Shown here in pieces: positions 47,949 through 59,335 of a stretch of 64,000 nucleotides of DNA. The notes under the pieces were generated by a model. It did no database searches, had not been told where the DNA came from, and was given only the letters and a program-made list of their open reading frames with translations. This stretch comes from Eumeta japonica (lineage: Eukaryota > Arthropoda > Insecta > Lepidoptera > Psychidae): the NCBI GenBank assembly GCA_005406025.1, contig BGZK01001312.1, forward strand, positions 62,001 to 126,000, in the 5' to 3' direction. The position numbers and the translations under genes were made by a program. How positions within the stretch are numbered: the stretch's first letter is position 1; each line of letters opens with the position of its first letter.

Positions 47949-50139
47949 CTTTCAACGAAAATAATTTGAACCTGATCGGACACACTGGTTTTGAATTACT
48001 GCCGCAAAACAGCGCTACTCAACAAAAGGACATAAGTGCCATGAAGATGCGCTCTTTTGCTGATGCACTTTAGTTTACGCTAGTTTAATAATAATAGTCG
48101 ATATGCCTACTTGTGTTTTTAGTTATAGGCGATTAAAGTGCTTATAACTATTCATTGCGGGAAACATGGAAAAAATGTAACAAAGTAGTTTTTTTCATCT
48201 GTAGTGCATTTGTTAATAATAATGACTTAATGACATGCTTTTGGTCAGTTTTTTACGTCAATATTGGGTATATCCGTTGAATACTTGGAGAATCTACGCG
48301 AGTCCATTTTACTCGAAGAAAGCAAGTTTACGAGCACACCTAGATAACTACTTTTATTTTTGCAGTATGTCAATAAAATTTTTGATGGACTTCATAATGG
48401 TGATAATGAGAAAACACACGTCCGCTATGCACGGCGCGTGGCGCGTTTCAAACCGACATTTCCTAACGTGTGCGGAAGAAAATATATGCAAGCGCTGCGT
48501 TCCGTATGACGTCATTAGGTTTTTTCCAAACTTACGTGCTGGCATTCGAAATGTTCGTACAGAATAATTTCCGTTTGGAAACAAAACAAATGTTTGTGGT
48601 GTCAATGCATTTTGAAGCGTTCAAAAAATACGAGTACAGAAAACGAATGTATGCGGCCGGCTTAAGGAATTAAAGGCGAAAGATGGTTCTAAAGGAATCA
48701 TCTATCTGTGAGATCATGGACCTTGAATATGTATAGAATTGAAGACGAGGTCCAAATGCGATCAAAGCCACAATTAAGGCAACATCAAATCCTTGCTTAT
48801 TATATCCGCGTTGATGGACAAAGTGGATATTGTTTTCTGAGTCTGAAAGATGTTATATTACTATTGTAGGTATATTTTTTTTATTGTATCAATACAAACT
48901 AATTATAAAACAGTGTCGTTGACGCCAGCAAAGTATTTCTTGTGGCGTTACATACATTTATCATATTATTGTTATTTATTGAAAATATGGGGTATTGAGA
49001 GATTTTTATTTTTAATATAAAGTTCAATAAATTGTAACAAACTTTAAAAAAACTAAAGGATCTCCGTAGAATGATTCATTTTCGTTCCACAGAGAATTTA
49101 AACCGGCAACTCGCTTTGTACTAATGACGCTTCGGGTCGAAAATGAGAGCTGAAAGTTTAACTTTTAACCTTTGTTAGGATAATGGCTCTTTTAATTGCA
49201 TTTCATTCGTGAATAAAAGTCACACCTCCGTTTTGTCGTAATGAATATATTTGGTGTTTACGTGGTTAACTAATTTTCTATATTTAATTTATATACAAAG
49301 TATTACCGCGTCCTCTTTTTTATGACGTCATTCATTATGAAAGGAAAAACGTAGACCTTAAAAAATCATGCTCGTGCTCGGTCGTCTGTTTGACGTAAAT
49401 GATTTTTGGAAATTATGATTTTTTACATAATGTTAGTTCTTCGTGACACGCGTTTGTATCGATATTTTATAAATTAAAAAAAAATACTTAGATAAAATGG
49501 GAGGTCGGTGTGTTTTATAGAAAAAAAATCTTTTAAATAACGTATTGTATTAGGTATTTTAGAAACCATCCTATATAGTTTCTAAAAATATATATTTTTA
49601 AATTTATAGCCCAGTGATCTTTATGATTATAGTTCAAAATTTGTGGTAAGTGACTGACTCACTCTTGTCCGATTTTTTGTTTTAAGTAGATTCTTTACAA
49701 TACCAAATACTTAATTACAATAAATGAGGTTTGAACAATAGATGTATCTATATGATTAAATAAAACCTATTTTATTGGAGTACAAATAGTGTAATCAATT
49801 TTATTAGTTTTACAACTTCGTTTATAATGATAGAATTATTTGGTATTATACACTTTTGAAATTAAAATATTGTAAAATACGCTCATATTTGAAAGAATGA
49901 AATTAGACAATAATTCTCAAAAAAAAATGTACCTTAGAGAAAATAACTCTATATCACTTATTTTAAATTTTCTAGATTACAATAAATCTTGTTTATTTAC
50001 GTTGGACGTGTGATATATTTACGTCAAAAATCAGAAAGACCACTCTGGTCGAGGGGTGTGTGTGTGCGTGCGCGCGTGAGAACTTGACGGGCGAACGTGT
50101 CGTTTTTTTTATATTGTACTAAATTTTTCCTACACGCCC
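47949..50139. other. intergenic DNA, no gene called
   Basis: The segment 48400-48560 is moderately CpG-rich. Frames there are short and unrecognised. A GT/GC alternating tract lies at about 50056-50083. Confidence 0.4.
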
Positions 50140-50160
50140 AAAGAAGTTTCACTTCAAAAA
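50140..50160 (+). repeat. solitary AAAGAAGTTTCACTTCAAAA end
   Basis: The same right-end motif as 47926-47948, preceded by CpG-containing sequence ('cgggcgaacgtgtcg'). No matching left end was found within 600 bp. Confidence 0.6.
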
Positions 50161-50469
50161 CGTTCTAAATCGGCAAGGCATTACTAGATCAACAACAATT
50201 CGAGCAATTATTACTGGATAGATATAAAAAATAATATATTTGACGTTTCTAACACTTCAATCCATTGCTTTCGCACTTTGCTGCTGCTTACGACAAATCC
50301 CTAAAATCCGTCTAGCACGACAAACTTGACATACAAGTTTGCAATAAAGCTCCATGATGTTCAAACGTATTTGACCTCTGTACACTGCGCTGTCGCTTAG
50401 AAAAACAGCTGAATTCAAAAAAAAACATAATCTTATTGAAGTAAAATAATATCTAGTACAGCGTCCGCA

Positions 50470-50840
50470 GTTTACACTTTTTTGGGATTCCGTAGCCAAC
50501 AAGGAACCCTTGTAGTTTTGTCATTTCCGTCTGTCTGTCTGCGGCTTAGCTCACAGACTGTTAGTACTAGAGCACTGTAATTTTGTACAGGTATACATAT
50601 CAATCACACCGACAAAATAGTAGAATAAAATCTTGAACAAATTTTTTTACAGTAAAGTAACTCCGTAAAAAATGGATGATTTTTTTTTTCTCATTTATGC
50701 CATGGCGTAGGGTATCGTTGGATAGCTCATCCGAAATCATTGTTATTCTGTGAAACAGTTTTTCGATTTAGGGATCCGTTTGCGAAATATTAAACTTGAA
50801 AGTGATCGATTTAAGTCCCTCCCCCACCAAGCAAATGACT
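50470..50840 (+). repeat. dispersed lepidopteran repeat ('ccgtagccaacaaggaaccc' type)
   Basis: 'ttccgtagccaacaaggaac', 'gtctgtctgtctgcggctt', 'cgacaaaatagtagaataaa', 'gggtatcgttggatagctc' and 'tgcgaaatattaaacttgaa' follow in the order seen in a very common repeat of moth genomes. I know it by sight but cannot assign its class. No coding is visible. Confidence 0.6.
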
Positions 50841-51411
50841 ATTCTTGGATATATGAAAAAATTCACAGCAGTAATGGATATAACGAAGTCAAAAGGAAAA
50901 CTTTCACAGCTAAGTAGGCTTTGCAAGTTAAGGAGTAATAGTCGACCAAATTAAAAAAATATAATCGGAGAAGTAAAAAGCAAGACTTCGTACAAACTCC
51001 ATTGTGTAAAAAAAAATGAATGGGAAAGATAAAAGTTTATGAACCATGTAAATTTATGGACATATAAAATCATAACATCCTTAACACCCGTTCTACGTGA
51101 GGGTCTGTTTTAGACGTTATTAGCCGTCAAACCGTGAACTCAATCAGTATGCTGATTGTAACAAACAAAGAGTCCTTTTCTAAGTCTGGATATTGTGATG
51201 GAAAATTTGTAAAACATTAATCGATATCGAGAGACAAGTACCGTGAATAAAATTTTTGTTGGAGTAAAATTTCTTTATAAAAATAGAGGAAAAATTTATA
51301 AAGATGTTAAAATAATAAACCTAACGTATTCTTCCAACAACTTCTTCTTTCAAAGTTATTGTAAGTATTGGCAATTATGTAGTTAAAATTATTAACAGTT
51401 TTAAGATATTC

Positions 51412-51452
51412 TTTATTCTAAGGTAGTAGAATTACTACTACTTTAGAATAAA
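51412..51452. other. 18-bp-stem hairpin
   Basis: Arms TTTATTCTAAGGTAGTAG and CTACTACTTTAGAATAAA around a 5-nt loop (AATTA). All pairs form, with one G-U. The stem is shorter than a usual miRNA precursor, so the function is unknown. Confidence 0.85.
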
Positions 51453-51644
51453 AAATTCTAATAACAATTATATATTTGTTAAATGATGGAATTATTCGAT
51501 GTTTGTCGGTTTAGATTGTGTAATTTATTCATATAATTGAAAACTCATATTCTTGAATAAATTAATGAAATGAACTATTCAATTTTCACGTAGAAATTAT
51601 TTGGATAAAAAAATTATTATTTTATAAAATTAAAATTATATATC

Positions 51645-51663
51645 GTAAAGAAGTTTCACTTGA
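51645..51663 (+). repeat. solitary TAAAGAAGTTTCACTT end
   Basis: A fifth occurrence of the motif, here diverging after CACTT. No partner end is seen. Confidence 0.55.
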
Positions 51664-52653
51664 CTTTTTGAACATATTTTTTTTATTAATCAAATTTTCA
51701 TTACATTGAATAAAAATAATGTTTTTGGTATGTAGCTTTGTTTTATTACGGTTTTATGCCTTAAATGAAAAAATCGAACCTTAAATATATAAAACTCTCG
51801 TATGGCATTTCTTTATGAAAGTGTTTTTTTTTTTAAACAATGAATTATTGCGGGAATTTGAAATTTTGGCATTATGTTTACATTTCTACATCGCCAGCCA
51901 ATGACTAGAAAAAAATCTAGGCAACTATTGGCGTGCAGTTCAGCCCTATAACTTTCATACAGCTTGGAAAGCACAAAAATGCACGAGATAGCCAGCAATA
52001 CCCCATTCAGTTTGTTACCTACGTACACTCTCCTTTTAATATTTCTATCACATTTGCCATTAATCTTAAAGAAACTACTCAAATGGAAAAACTTTTTGAG
52101 TTTTTTCAGCACTCTTACCTCCTATACGTATTACATTCAGTCACGTTGCAAACTCCATGACCTTAGTCTTACTGACATTTAATTTCATACCACTTTTTTT
52201 AACAGAACAATTCATTATAGTTACCGTCGCTTGCAGCTAGCACGCCGGCGGCGCAAGAATCACTTAGTCATCGGCGTTTAATCAGCGTTTAACAGGCAGC
52301 TCCGTAACACAAAATAAGTATACTGCACTACTTAAAGTGTTTACTCTATAAGTAGGTAACGTATAACTCGCTAGCCAGTTGGATGTCTCGTCTTATAATA
52401 AATAAAATCTTTATTCGCGGTCACGACTTGCTGAAACGCTGCATGGACGTCGAGGCGCAAGGTTCCGCGGACCGCGAGGCGCTAGGTGGCCCACGTCGCC
52501 CACACCCTGAACTATCCATGCGTACGCGCAACGACGCAAGACGCAGATTGGTAATCGACTTCTAGCATATACACAGCTAACTCGAAAACGGCCCTCAGGA
52601 TTTTGATATTAACTTATACTTTGATACAGTTTGGCTTTTCAAGTTTACCTATA
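51664..52653. other. intergenic DNA with a GC-rich open frame at 52383-52565
   Basis: A 60-codon frame ending 'NDARRRLVIDF' has a GC-rich second half (52430-52540) out of keeping with its flanks. No family is recognised and no clear splice acceptor is seen. Confidence 0.35.
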
Positions 52654-53058
52654 CAGTGGACCCCCAGTAATCCGGCCCCTGTCTAATCCGGCGTCCCTTG
52701 TAATCCGACATGCCTGTCACTGTTGAATGTAGAAACACAAACATTATTTTGAAAAATCTTTGCTAATACGCGATTAAACAGGTTGCAACTTGTATGCGCC
52801 ACCGCTACACTGTATTGTGCTCGACGCGCTTTGTTTTGATTTTTATCGTTCAGTTTGAATTTGACTACTAAATCCGACATACATGTGTAGTATGATTTGT
52901 AGTTCAGAATCTTATTATTTTGATCTCTGATTTTCCGGATTACAAGGGACTCTTAAAAAATGCGGACTATAGGGTTTTAAGAAGTATTCTATAATCCGAA
53001 AATTCAATAGTCCGACACTGCCCTGCAAAACGTTTGTCGGATTACCGGGGGTCCACTG
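52654..53058. mobile_element. pogo/Tigger-like MITE with CAGTGGACCCCC termini
   Basis: Terminal repeats CAGTGGACCCCCAGTAATCC and its complement (CGGATTACCGGGGGTCCACTG) are flanked by TA (52652-52653, 53059-53060). It is 405 bp. Subterminal 'ccttgtaatccgaca' and 'ggattacaagggac' are inverted too. It differs in sequence from the 24199/36232 family but has the same architecture. No transposase motif is seen. Confidence 0.88.
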
Positions 53059-54053
53059 TATACGTATACGTAGTTCCTTTCTTAGACTTCTTTATTATGT
53101 GCCATTTCGTAGCATACAAAGGTAACTACATTATTGCTATATTATTTCTCTCTATACTACATTACATAAATTACGGATGGCTCTATGCATAGATAAAATA
53201 CGTTAGTAACAAAGATCTAATTACTTATTATTGGCACTGAACAAATGCAACAATTTTTGTGTGTAGGCAGTTATAATTTTCCTACGGCAAATTCCACAAA
53301 GGCCGAGCAAAGGTTGCATAAATAAGTACTACGAATTAAAATGAACACCCACGAACTTCTGCGAATCGAGCACGTTGACAACAACGTGTAATGTACTCAC
53401 ATACGAACATTAATGCAAACTACGCAACCGAACTGGGTACCTGTATTGAGTGCATTCACGAGGCGCATTTCTTGGATACGACACGGTCGTTTTAAATGAA
53501 TACGTAAATAGCAGTTTTATTGCATACCTATGAAATAAAAGGGCTAGAATTTTGTTACGTGTTATATTTGTTGCCTTCGAAAAAGCATCGCTTAAATCGT
53601 TACATTTGATGTCGATGCTCGTCGTGTGGCTGCATTTTCATGTATTACAGTATACACATGTACTTAACCTTCTTCTGTCATAATTACATGTTCTTGTAAT
53701 CTACGTATGTATCGTATATTTTGTACAGTAATACTTTATTAGTAGTTGTAGTAGCTGCGGAATACTTTAAAGTTTGATTGCTGTTACAGATTTTGTAACG
53801 TTTGTAGTTGTGAAAACCTAAAAATAAAATAAAATTGAAGTGTATAAGGTCGGGGAAATAGTTTTTTCGTATTTTATATACAAAGTCAAGATGATTTTTC
53901 ATCATATTTTATTAACATTGAATTATAATACATATTGCCGTTTTGTAGGTAGTGATATAATCCCGTTGCTATAGAAATTTTAAGACTTCTGATCAAAAAA
54001 CTGCGGCAATTAATTTTGACAGTCCTCTTTTGATGTTAACCTAACACTACCTA
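53059..54053. other. AT-rich intergenic DNA
   Basis: No gene or repeat is recognised. Confidence 0.4.
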
Positions 54054-54200
54054 ATGAATTCTGAAGAGACCGAAACAGGTGAAAATTTGAGGATGCAAGA
54101 TCAGGAATGTATAATGGATGCATTAGCACGCCCGACAAGGCAGGTAGATGTTAGGTATTATGATGGACACCAAAAGGTTGTGATCATGGAACCTGTATGA
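54054..54200 (+). CDS. small unrecognised ORF, 48 aa
   Basis: The frame starts MNSEETETGENLRMQDQECI and ends 'YYDGHQKVVIMEPV'. It has an acidic N terminus and no signal peptide or membrane segment. Its composition is unlike AT-rich chance frames. The upstream 'tgatgttaacctaacactac' could be a 5' UTR. A potential donor, CAG|GTAGAT, lies after codon 30, so it may instead be a first exon. I recognise no family, and it could be a chance frame or a retroelement scrap. Confidence 0.3.
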   Translation: MNSEETETGENLRMQDQECIMDALARPTRQVDVRYYDGHQKVVIMEPV

Positions 54201-54528
54201 CACAAAAACAAGGAAACCACACTTTATGCAGGGTAACGACGCATTGTATGGGTTCTGCGCATCTCTTTATTCTCTCCTTACGAAAGAGAATTTTAGAACC
54301 ATAACGACATATGCCTCTCGTCGTGCATACTAGGTTAATAATTGTGACTATTGCATTAAGTGTTTTCTGAGCAACAATTCAAATTATTTGTAGATACGTA
54401 TAGATATCTTATACTATTATATCCCTAATAGAAATGAGTATTATCAAGAGTACAATGTCGATTCATTGCTCTCTTTTTTTATTATTTGATATCTATTATT
54501 CTATTCTTCTATCTAAATTTATAACTTT

Positions 54529-54591
54529 TATATAATTAAAATTTGATTCAGTCTATTTAAAATACAGCTCGAATCAAGTTTTAATTATATA
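54529..54591. other. 21-bp-stem hairpin
   Basis: Arm 54529-54549 (ending 'attaaaatttgattc') pairs with 54571-54591 (starting 'gaatcaagttttaat'), with one T-G wobble and a 21-nt loop. It is an AT-rich perfect-type stem and could be a MITE remnant or a small-RNA precursor. Confidence 0.8.
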
Positions 54592-55051
54592 ATTTTAACC
54601 AATGTAAGAGTCAGTTTATGAGCGGCATTTAAATTAATGAATACCTACCTATATGAGTTCTCATTAATTATTACCATTTTTCATAAATATTTTCATTTGT
54701 AATTAATAAAAGTCAATATTTCAACAAAATATAAACGACTGATAATTAAAAGAACAAAGAGTATAATAGGTATCAACGGTAGAGATAAATTTGAATACTG
54801 GAAACTCGCCAGCTGAAAGCACGTCAGTGTTAATTTCCGTTTAAGTAATGGTAGAGCATTAACAAATATTTCACTAAATGTCTAAACAAAAAAATTGCGA
54901 GAAACGTGTTCGTGCGTGTTTGTAAACAAGCAACCGAACCCTATACAGAGTGCGACGTGCGAACCCGGGGTCGCAATACATAGCATCGTATTTTCGTTCT
55001 GATTATGACTTTAATGCCTTCGTCAAAAGTAAAGACGCTAACTACCCTGTC

Positions 55052-55084
55052 CATATGAGCATAGTTACTTACTATGCTCATGTG
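55052..55084. other. 14-bp-stem hairpin
   Basis: 'catatgagcatagt' and 'actatgctcatgtg' form a stem with one mismatch around a TACTT loop. Confidence 0.85.
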
Positions 55085-57009
55085 GATGGATTTTATCATG
55101 TATTTTTTTGGAAATATTCATTATCTCCTCCCCCTATAAAACAATTTTTCCAAAGAAACCATAGTCATTAAAGTAGACGTTTCTGAAAAAAATAACTTGG
55201 AACATTAACGTATAAATGTTGTACTGACAATCACGGTGCCGCAATGCGTCGCGCGGCCGGCCAGTTATCGATCCATTTGTACAGCCGCGATCAGTCACAA
55301 ACTTATACTGTTTGTACATCGCGCCGTGACCGATCGCGCCCGCGCTTGGAGTCTGGCCGAGTATTTATTAGGGTTATATTTATATTATTCGTTAGTATAT
55401 TTTCAATGACTTATTTTTGTTATAGTTACTTTGGCAAGATTGTTCTAAAAAAGGAGGAGATTGTTAGTATTTGCGAAAAGATGCATGATATAATCTATCC
55501 TATGTAGATCTATTAGTTATCAAATTATAGACTTCACAGAGTAGTGCACTTATACTAACCTGATTTTACGTATTTACGAAGAAAGCGCACTTAAAAAATA
55601 AATAAACAAAATATATTTACGAGGTTATGTTCATCAGTGAGATGCGGATATTGATAAAACGTGTTGCATGTCTATTATCATTAAGTGCATAGCGTAAGAA
55701 AAAAAGACGTAATTATCTTGAATTCATTCACTTATTACCGTTGTTGACCATGTTGAGAATTATTTTTCTTGAAAATGCGAAGCTTGAAACAGAAACTGAA
55801 CATCTCATACTTCGAGGCGCTTCTATTTAAAGCACATTATCATAGCCGGAATAACATTTAGCGATACTAAAAAAATATAAGTTGTCAAAGACTGTTTTTT
55901 CTTTATTTTCGGGTCCATCAGCTTTCCTGAAACGAAAATGAAACTGACTAAACTGATATGAATTATGACGCATTCAGAAATGCGCTATATGCAAATTGCG
56001 TCGCAATTGGCCAGCGAGCTCGCGGCTATTGAGGACGCGGCGTCACGTTGTGAATTCGAGTTTCGAGTGATACTTTCATGTTGCATGAAAGAAAAAAGAT
56101 TTCTCATTAAAATTCGTTTAGATCTCAACAGCGATCCGATAGAAGATCGAGTGGATGATCGAGATTAGGATTACGGTTAAAATAAGAACTTATTTCGCTG
56201 TTAAATACATTAAAATTATTTTTGAACATTGAACAGTGTCTCAGTTACTAAATTACAATCATAACGTCGCATATACTAGAACAGTCGCGAAACGAAAAAG
56301 AACTCCTGACAGATGTTGACTCCAAATCGGTGAATCATCGAGTTCTAGAACCTTTGTCCACGGATAAGTACCTACATACATAGAATCCTAAACACTGATT
56401 AATCGTCGATGATGAGGTTTACAATAACCTCATTTAAACGATTACTCATAGTGCAATTTGCAGTTATTTTCAAGATTTCACAATTATTGTTTTTCTCCTC
56501 GTATTGCTTGATTGATATGAATAACGATGTCGTTGAACTGTGTGAATGTTTTGATTGCGATTTAATTTATAGCGACTTTAATGGTAAACAATATTAATAT
56601 GTCGTTACTTCTTGCTAGTATGTATTAATTAAACAAATAATCATATTTAGTGCACTAATCAATAAAATACATAACAAGAGCATATTTTACCCTTACTCAT
56701 TGTTATATAAAAGATTTACTTATTTTTATATAAAATTAATAAAAAGCTTATGGAAGAATCATAAAGAGAAAAAAAACTCGCCTAATGAGGGGATAGGCAC
56801 TACTTGACATTCAATTTTTTTTCTACTTGCCAATATCAAATCCTGCGATGGGAAGTTTTGATTGCCAATGTAGCGGGTATAAAACTATCAGCAAAGTTAT
56901 TTTATCTGTATTATCATAACTTTGTATACTTATCAGTACATAGAAGACGAAGGAACAGAAAAGAGGCGTAGAGCAGTAAACAGGTTAACGTTAAGACCGT
57001 CATTATTGA

Positions 57010-57237
57010 TCCTCAAGTCTCGGTCATGATCAAGGTAAATTACTCTTTAAGACTGAATCGCCCGCTCCACATATCGGGGAGAATGTTACGCCATCTATCC
57101 CGGACTCTATCATCAGAACGGCGACAATCGTGACTGGCAGCCTCCGACACGACGTGAACCAGCCTCAAGGGCTTACGGTCCGAGCATTTGAAACAAAAAG
57201 ATTGCGAAAGGGAACGCGTCAGCTGTGGGGTGATTAA
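57010..57237 (+). other. stop-free 75-codon frame of coding-like composition
   Basis: The plus frame reads 'ENVTPSIPDSIIRTATIVTG' and 'RKGTRQLWGD' before TAA (57235-57237), with many G/C third positions but no ATG. The minus strand is also open over part of the same DNA. It could be a terminal exon or a transposon scrap. It is not identified. Confidence 0.25.
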
Positions 57238-57277
57238 AGCTTGAAATAACAAAAGACTGGAGAAACAAACCTCGTAC

Positions 57278-57371
57278 CTTCTCTTGGGAGATAATACTCT
57301 CGACATAGGTCTCGGAATAGGTCCTTCTCTCGAGGAAGCCACCACCGCTCGCTCCATGTCGCACGATATCG
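57278..57371 (-). CDS. candidate internal coding exon, gene unknown
   Basis: On the minus strand a 94-bp segment has an acceptor (CTGCAG|CGATAT) and a donor (GAGAAG|GTACGA). It is open in a frame reading 'DIVRHGASGGGFLERRTYSE' then TYVESIISQEK, with G/C-rich third positions. It would enter in phase 1 and leave in phase 0. I do not recognise the protein, and no partner exon was found in the window. Confidence 0.35.
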
Positions 57372-57865
57372 CTGCAGTATATCTATTTCTATGCTATTCT
57401 ATAAGCATATTAACAAAGGTGTGTCGAAAGCGTTTGTTTTCCCGTGCCAAGCTGGGACGGACTGTTAATAGCTTTAAATATAAAAAAAATGACGTGCTGC
57501 TGCCAACTAGTCGGATAATCGCAGACCAATAATTTATAAATACATTATTCACTGCTGGTTTGTAATTTTTATTTTGGTATTAAAAATTGTATCTGTCTTT
57601 TAAACACAAGGCTCTTTATTCCACATGATCAAATAATGTCCAAACATAAATCAAAATAAGAACAAAATGCAAAGACATAAGCTACACCGATTAATGACGC
57701 ATTGTTAAAAAAAACCGCTTCTAATTACGGGCTTGTGAAAAGCACAAACTGAAGGTATATGAATACGCACTCCAAAAAATCAAAACTTTATTTACTCAGA
57801 AAAACCTGCCGCTTACTCTGAGAAGTCCTTCATTGCATACAAACCGAGTTATCAGCGGACCGGTG

Positions 57866-58030
57866 TCACTGTACCATGCCACAGTACACTATTATCGTAG
57901 ATATAATTGTGTGAGCGTTTGCCAATAAATTTCGATACTTAAGCCGGCCGTTGAAATATCGAGAACATTCTTCGCAGTGGGCAGCGTTAGCGACCGCAAT
58001 CAATCCCATCGACAATAACACGGCGGACAT
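57866..58030 (-). CDS. candidate small secreted peptide, 54 aa
   Basis: ATG 58028-58030 in the context CACAATG gives MSAVLLSMGLIAVANAA, a plausible signal peptide with a small-residue cleavage site, then HCEECSRYFNGRLKYRN. The unspliced frame ends at 57866-57868 after 54 codons. Alternatively it is a first coding exon ending at 57939 with the weak donor AA|GTATCG. An acceptor-like TTGCAG lies about 60 bp upstream. The G/C-rich third positions support coding. The family is unknown. Confidence 0.4.
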   Translation of the reverse strand: MSAVLLSMGLIAVANAAHCEECSRYFNGRLKYRNLLANAHTIISTIIVYCGMVQ

Positions 58031-59029
58031 TGTGCTCCGGTGACCCGGCCTGCTGACGTATGGCGTCCATATTCTCGGTATGTGCCTGCAATTGTTCTTA
58101 TTATATTGCAACTTATTGAACAATATAAATCCATCTATAGTGTAGATAATTAATAATAAATATAACGACTAGTCTTTATAAATAAACTCGCCAATATTAA
58201 TTGCAATTAGTACATATGAAATATAAAAAAGTTATTTGCACATTTTATTCTACTCGCAAGAGTTACTAATGTTACATTTTGTAGTTCTTCCTGTAAAATG
58301 AAAAAAAGTTTATATTTTAACACGTTTTTAAGCCATAAACTGAATGTAGATCTGAAATAAAATAATTAAAGGAATACAACTTTATTATTATTGATGTAAT
58401 CATTGTTGTTGGTAGAACTTATTATATCTATTTTGTGGCTAAACAATGGTAAGTTCACTACTTCCGTCTAATTATATACTGTGTATTTCGATATTAAGAA
58501 AAAGAAGTTTTTAAATTGTGTTTATCCAAAAAATGATCTACGCCACTTTACTTAATATGTCACAATTATTATTTTAAAAATTTTTCTGCTCCGAAATATT
58601 TTAATTAAAATCCCACGCAATATGTTTTTATCCTGTAATTCTTGTGTATTTCAGTAGTGTGACATTTTTTGTTTTATTCAAAAAACATATGTTTGGTTGG
58701 TTGTTTGTTGTGACACTTTTATGCTTCTACCTAATGTTTGATTGGCTTGTTTAATACAGTATATCAGCAGAAATTACTGATATAGCATGTGGGTGCCAGA
58801 GTTAGAAGATGTTGACTTCGTTTGAAGTTATTGGACTTCGCTCATTATAGTTCACAATAAGTATAGATTAAATAGATAGCGAAATCGAGTGGTATTACTA
58901 TTATCGTATTCGGGTAACTTATGTTAAACGTGTGTGTTTTATTCCATTGTTGATTTACAGATAATTGATTTTTAACACAAATGTTCTTTTATGCAAAGCA
59001 GCAAAAACATACGAGCTACCGTAAAGCTG
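58031..59029. other. AT-rich intergenic DNA
   Basis: Nothing is identified. Confidence 0.4.
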
Positions 59030-59335
59030 ATACTCATGACTTCCTATGGACACTCGCAACTCCATAGGAGTTACTAGTACAATGCTGACATTTTAGGAAG
59101 GAATAGGATATCTGATGGCGAAAGATGTGCGGAGATGGAGAGGAGAGTGGAGATAATGGAGGGGGAGTGAGCCACCGGAAGTCTCGCTCACCGGACGAAT
59201 GTAGTCTGTGAGAATATATTAAGATGATACACCACTGGTTGAGACGTTCCAATTTCTTGTAGCTGCCAATTAGGCTAGAGTATGGCTCTACCACATCCAG
59301 TCGGTAAGTTATGTAGGCTTTCGATGTATAGATGT
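59030..59335 (-). repeat. candidate retroelement-derived repeat
   Basis: 'cactcgcaactccataggag', 'gtctcgctcaccggacgaat', 'gatgatacaccactggttga' and 'ggctctaccacatccagtcg' occur in the order I associate with a lepidopteran retroelement. There is no intact coding, and family membership is from memory only. Confidence 0.35.

Larger units (their letters stand above)
54201..57009. other. intergenic DNA with hairpins and CpG-rich patches
   Basis: It includes stem-loops at 54529-54591 and 55052-55084 and a CpG-rich patch at about 55235-55365 ('gcgtcgcgcggccggccag'). A 67-codon frame at 55965-56168 has a GC-rich helical-looking part, 'QIASQLASELAAIEDAASR'. No gene can be supported. Confidence 0.4.

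Noticed and set aside
48235..48567. 110-codon ORF at 48.2-48.6 kb
   Set aside because: No domain, mixed base composition, and competing open frames on both strands.
52683..52880. 65-codon minus-strand ORF inside the Tigger-like MITE as transposase
   Set aside because: No helix-turn-helix or DDE block can be read; treated as non-coding MITE interior.
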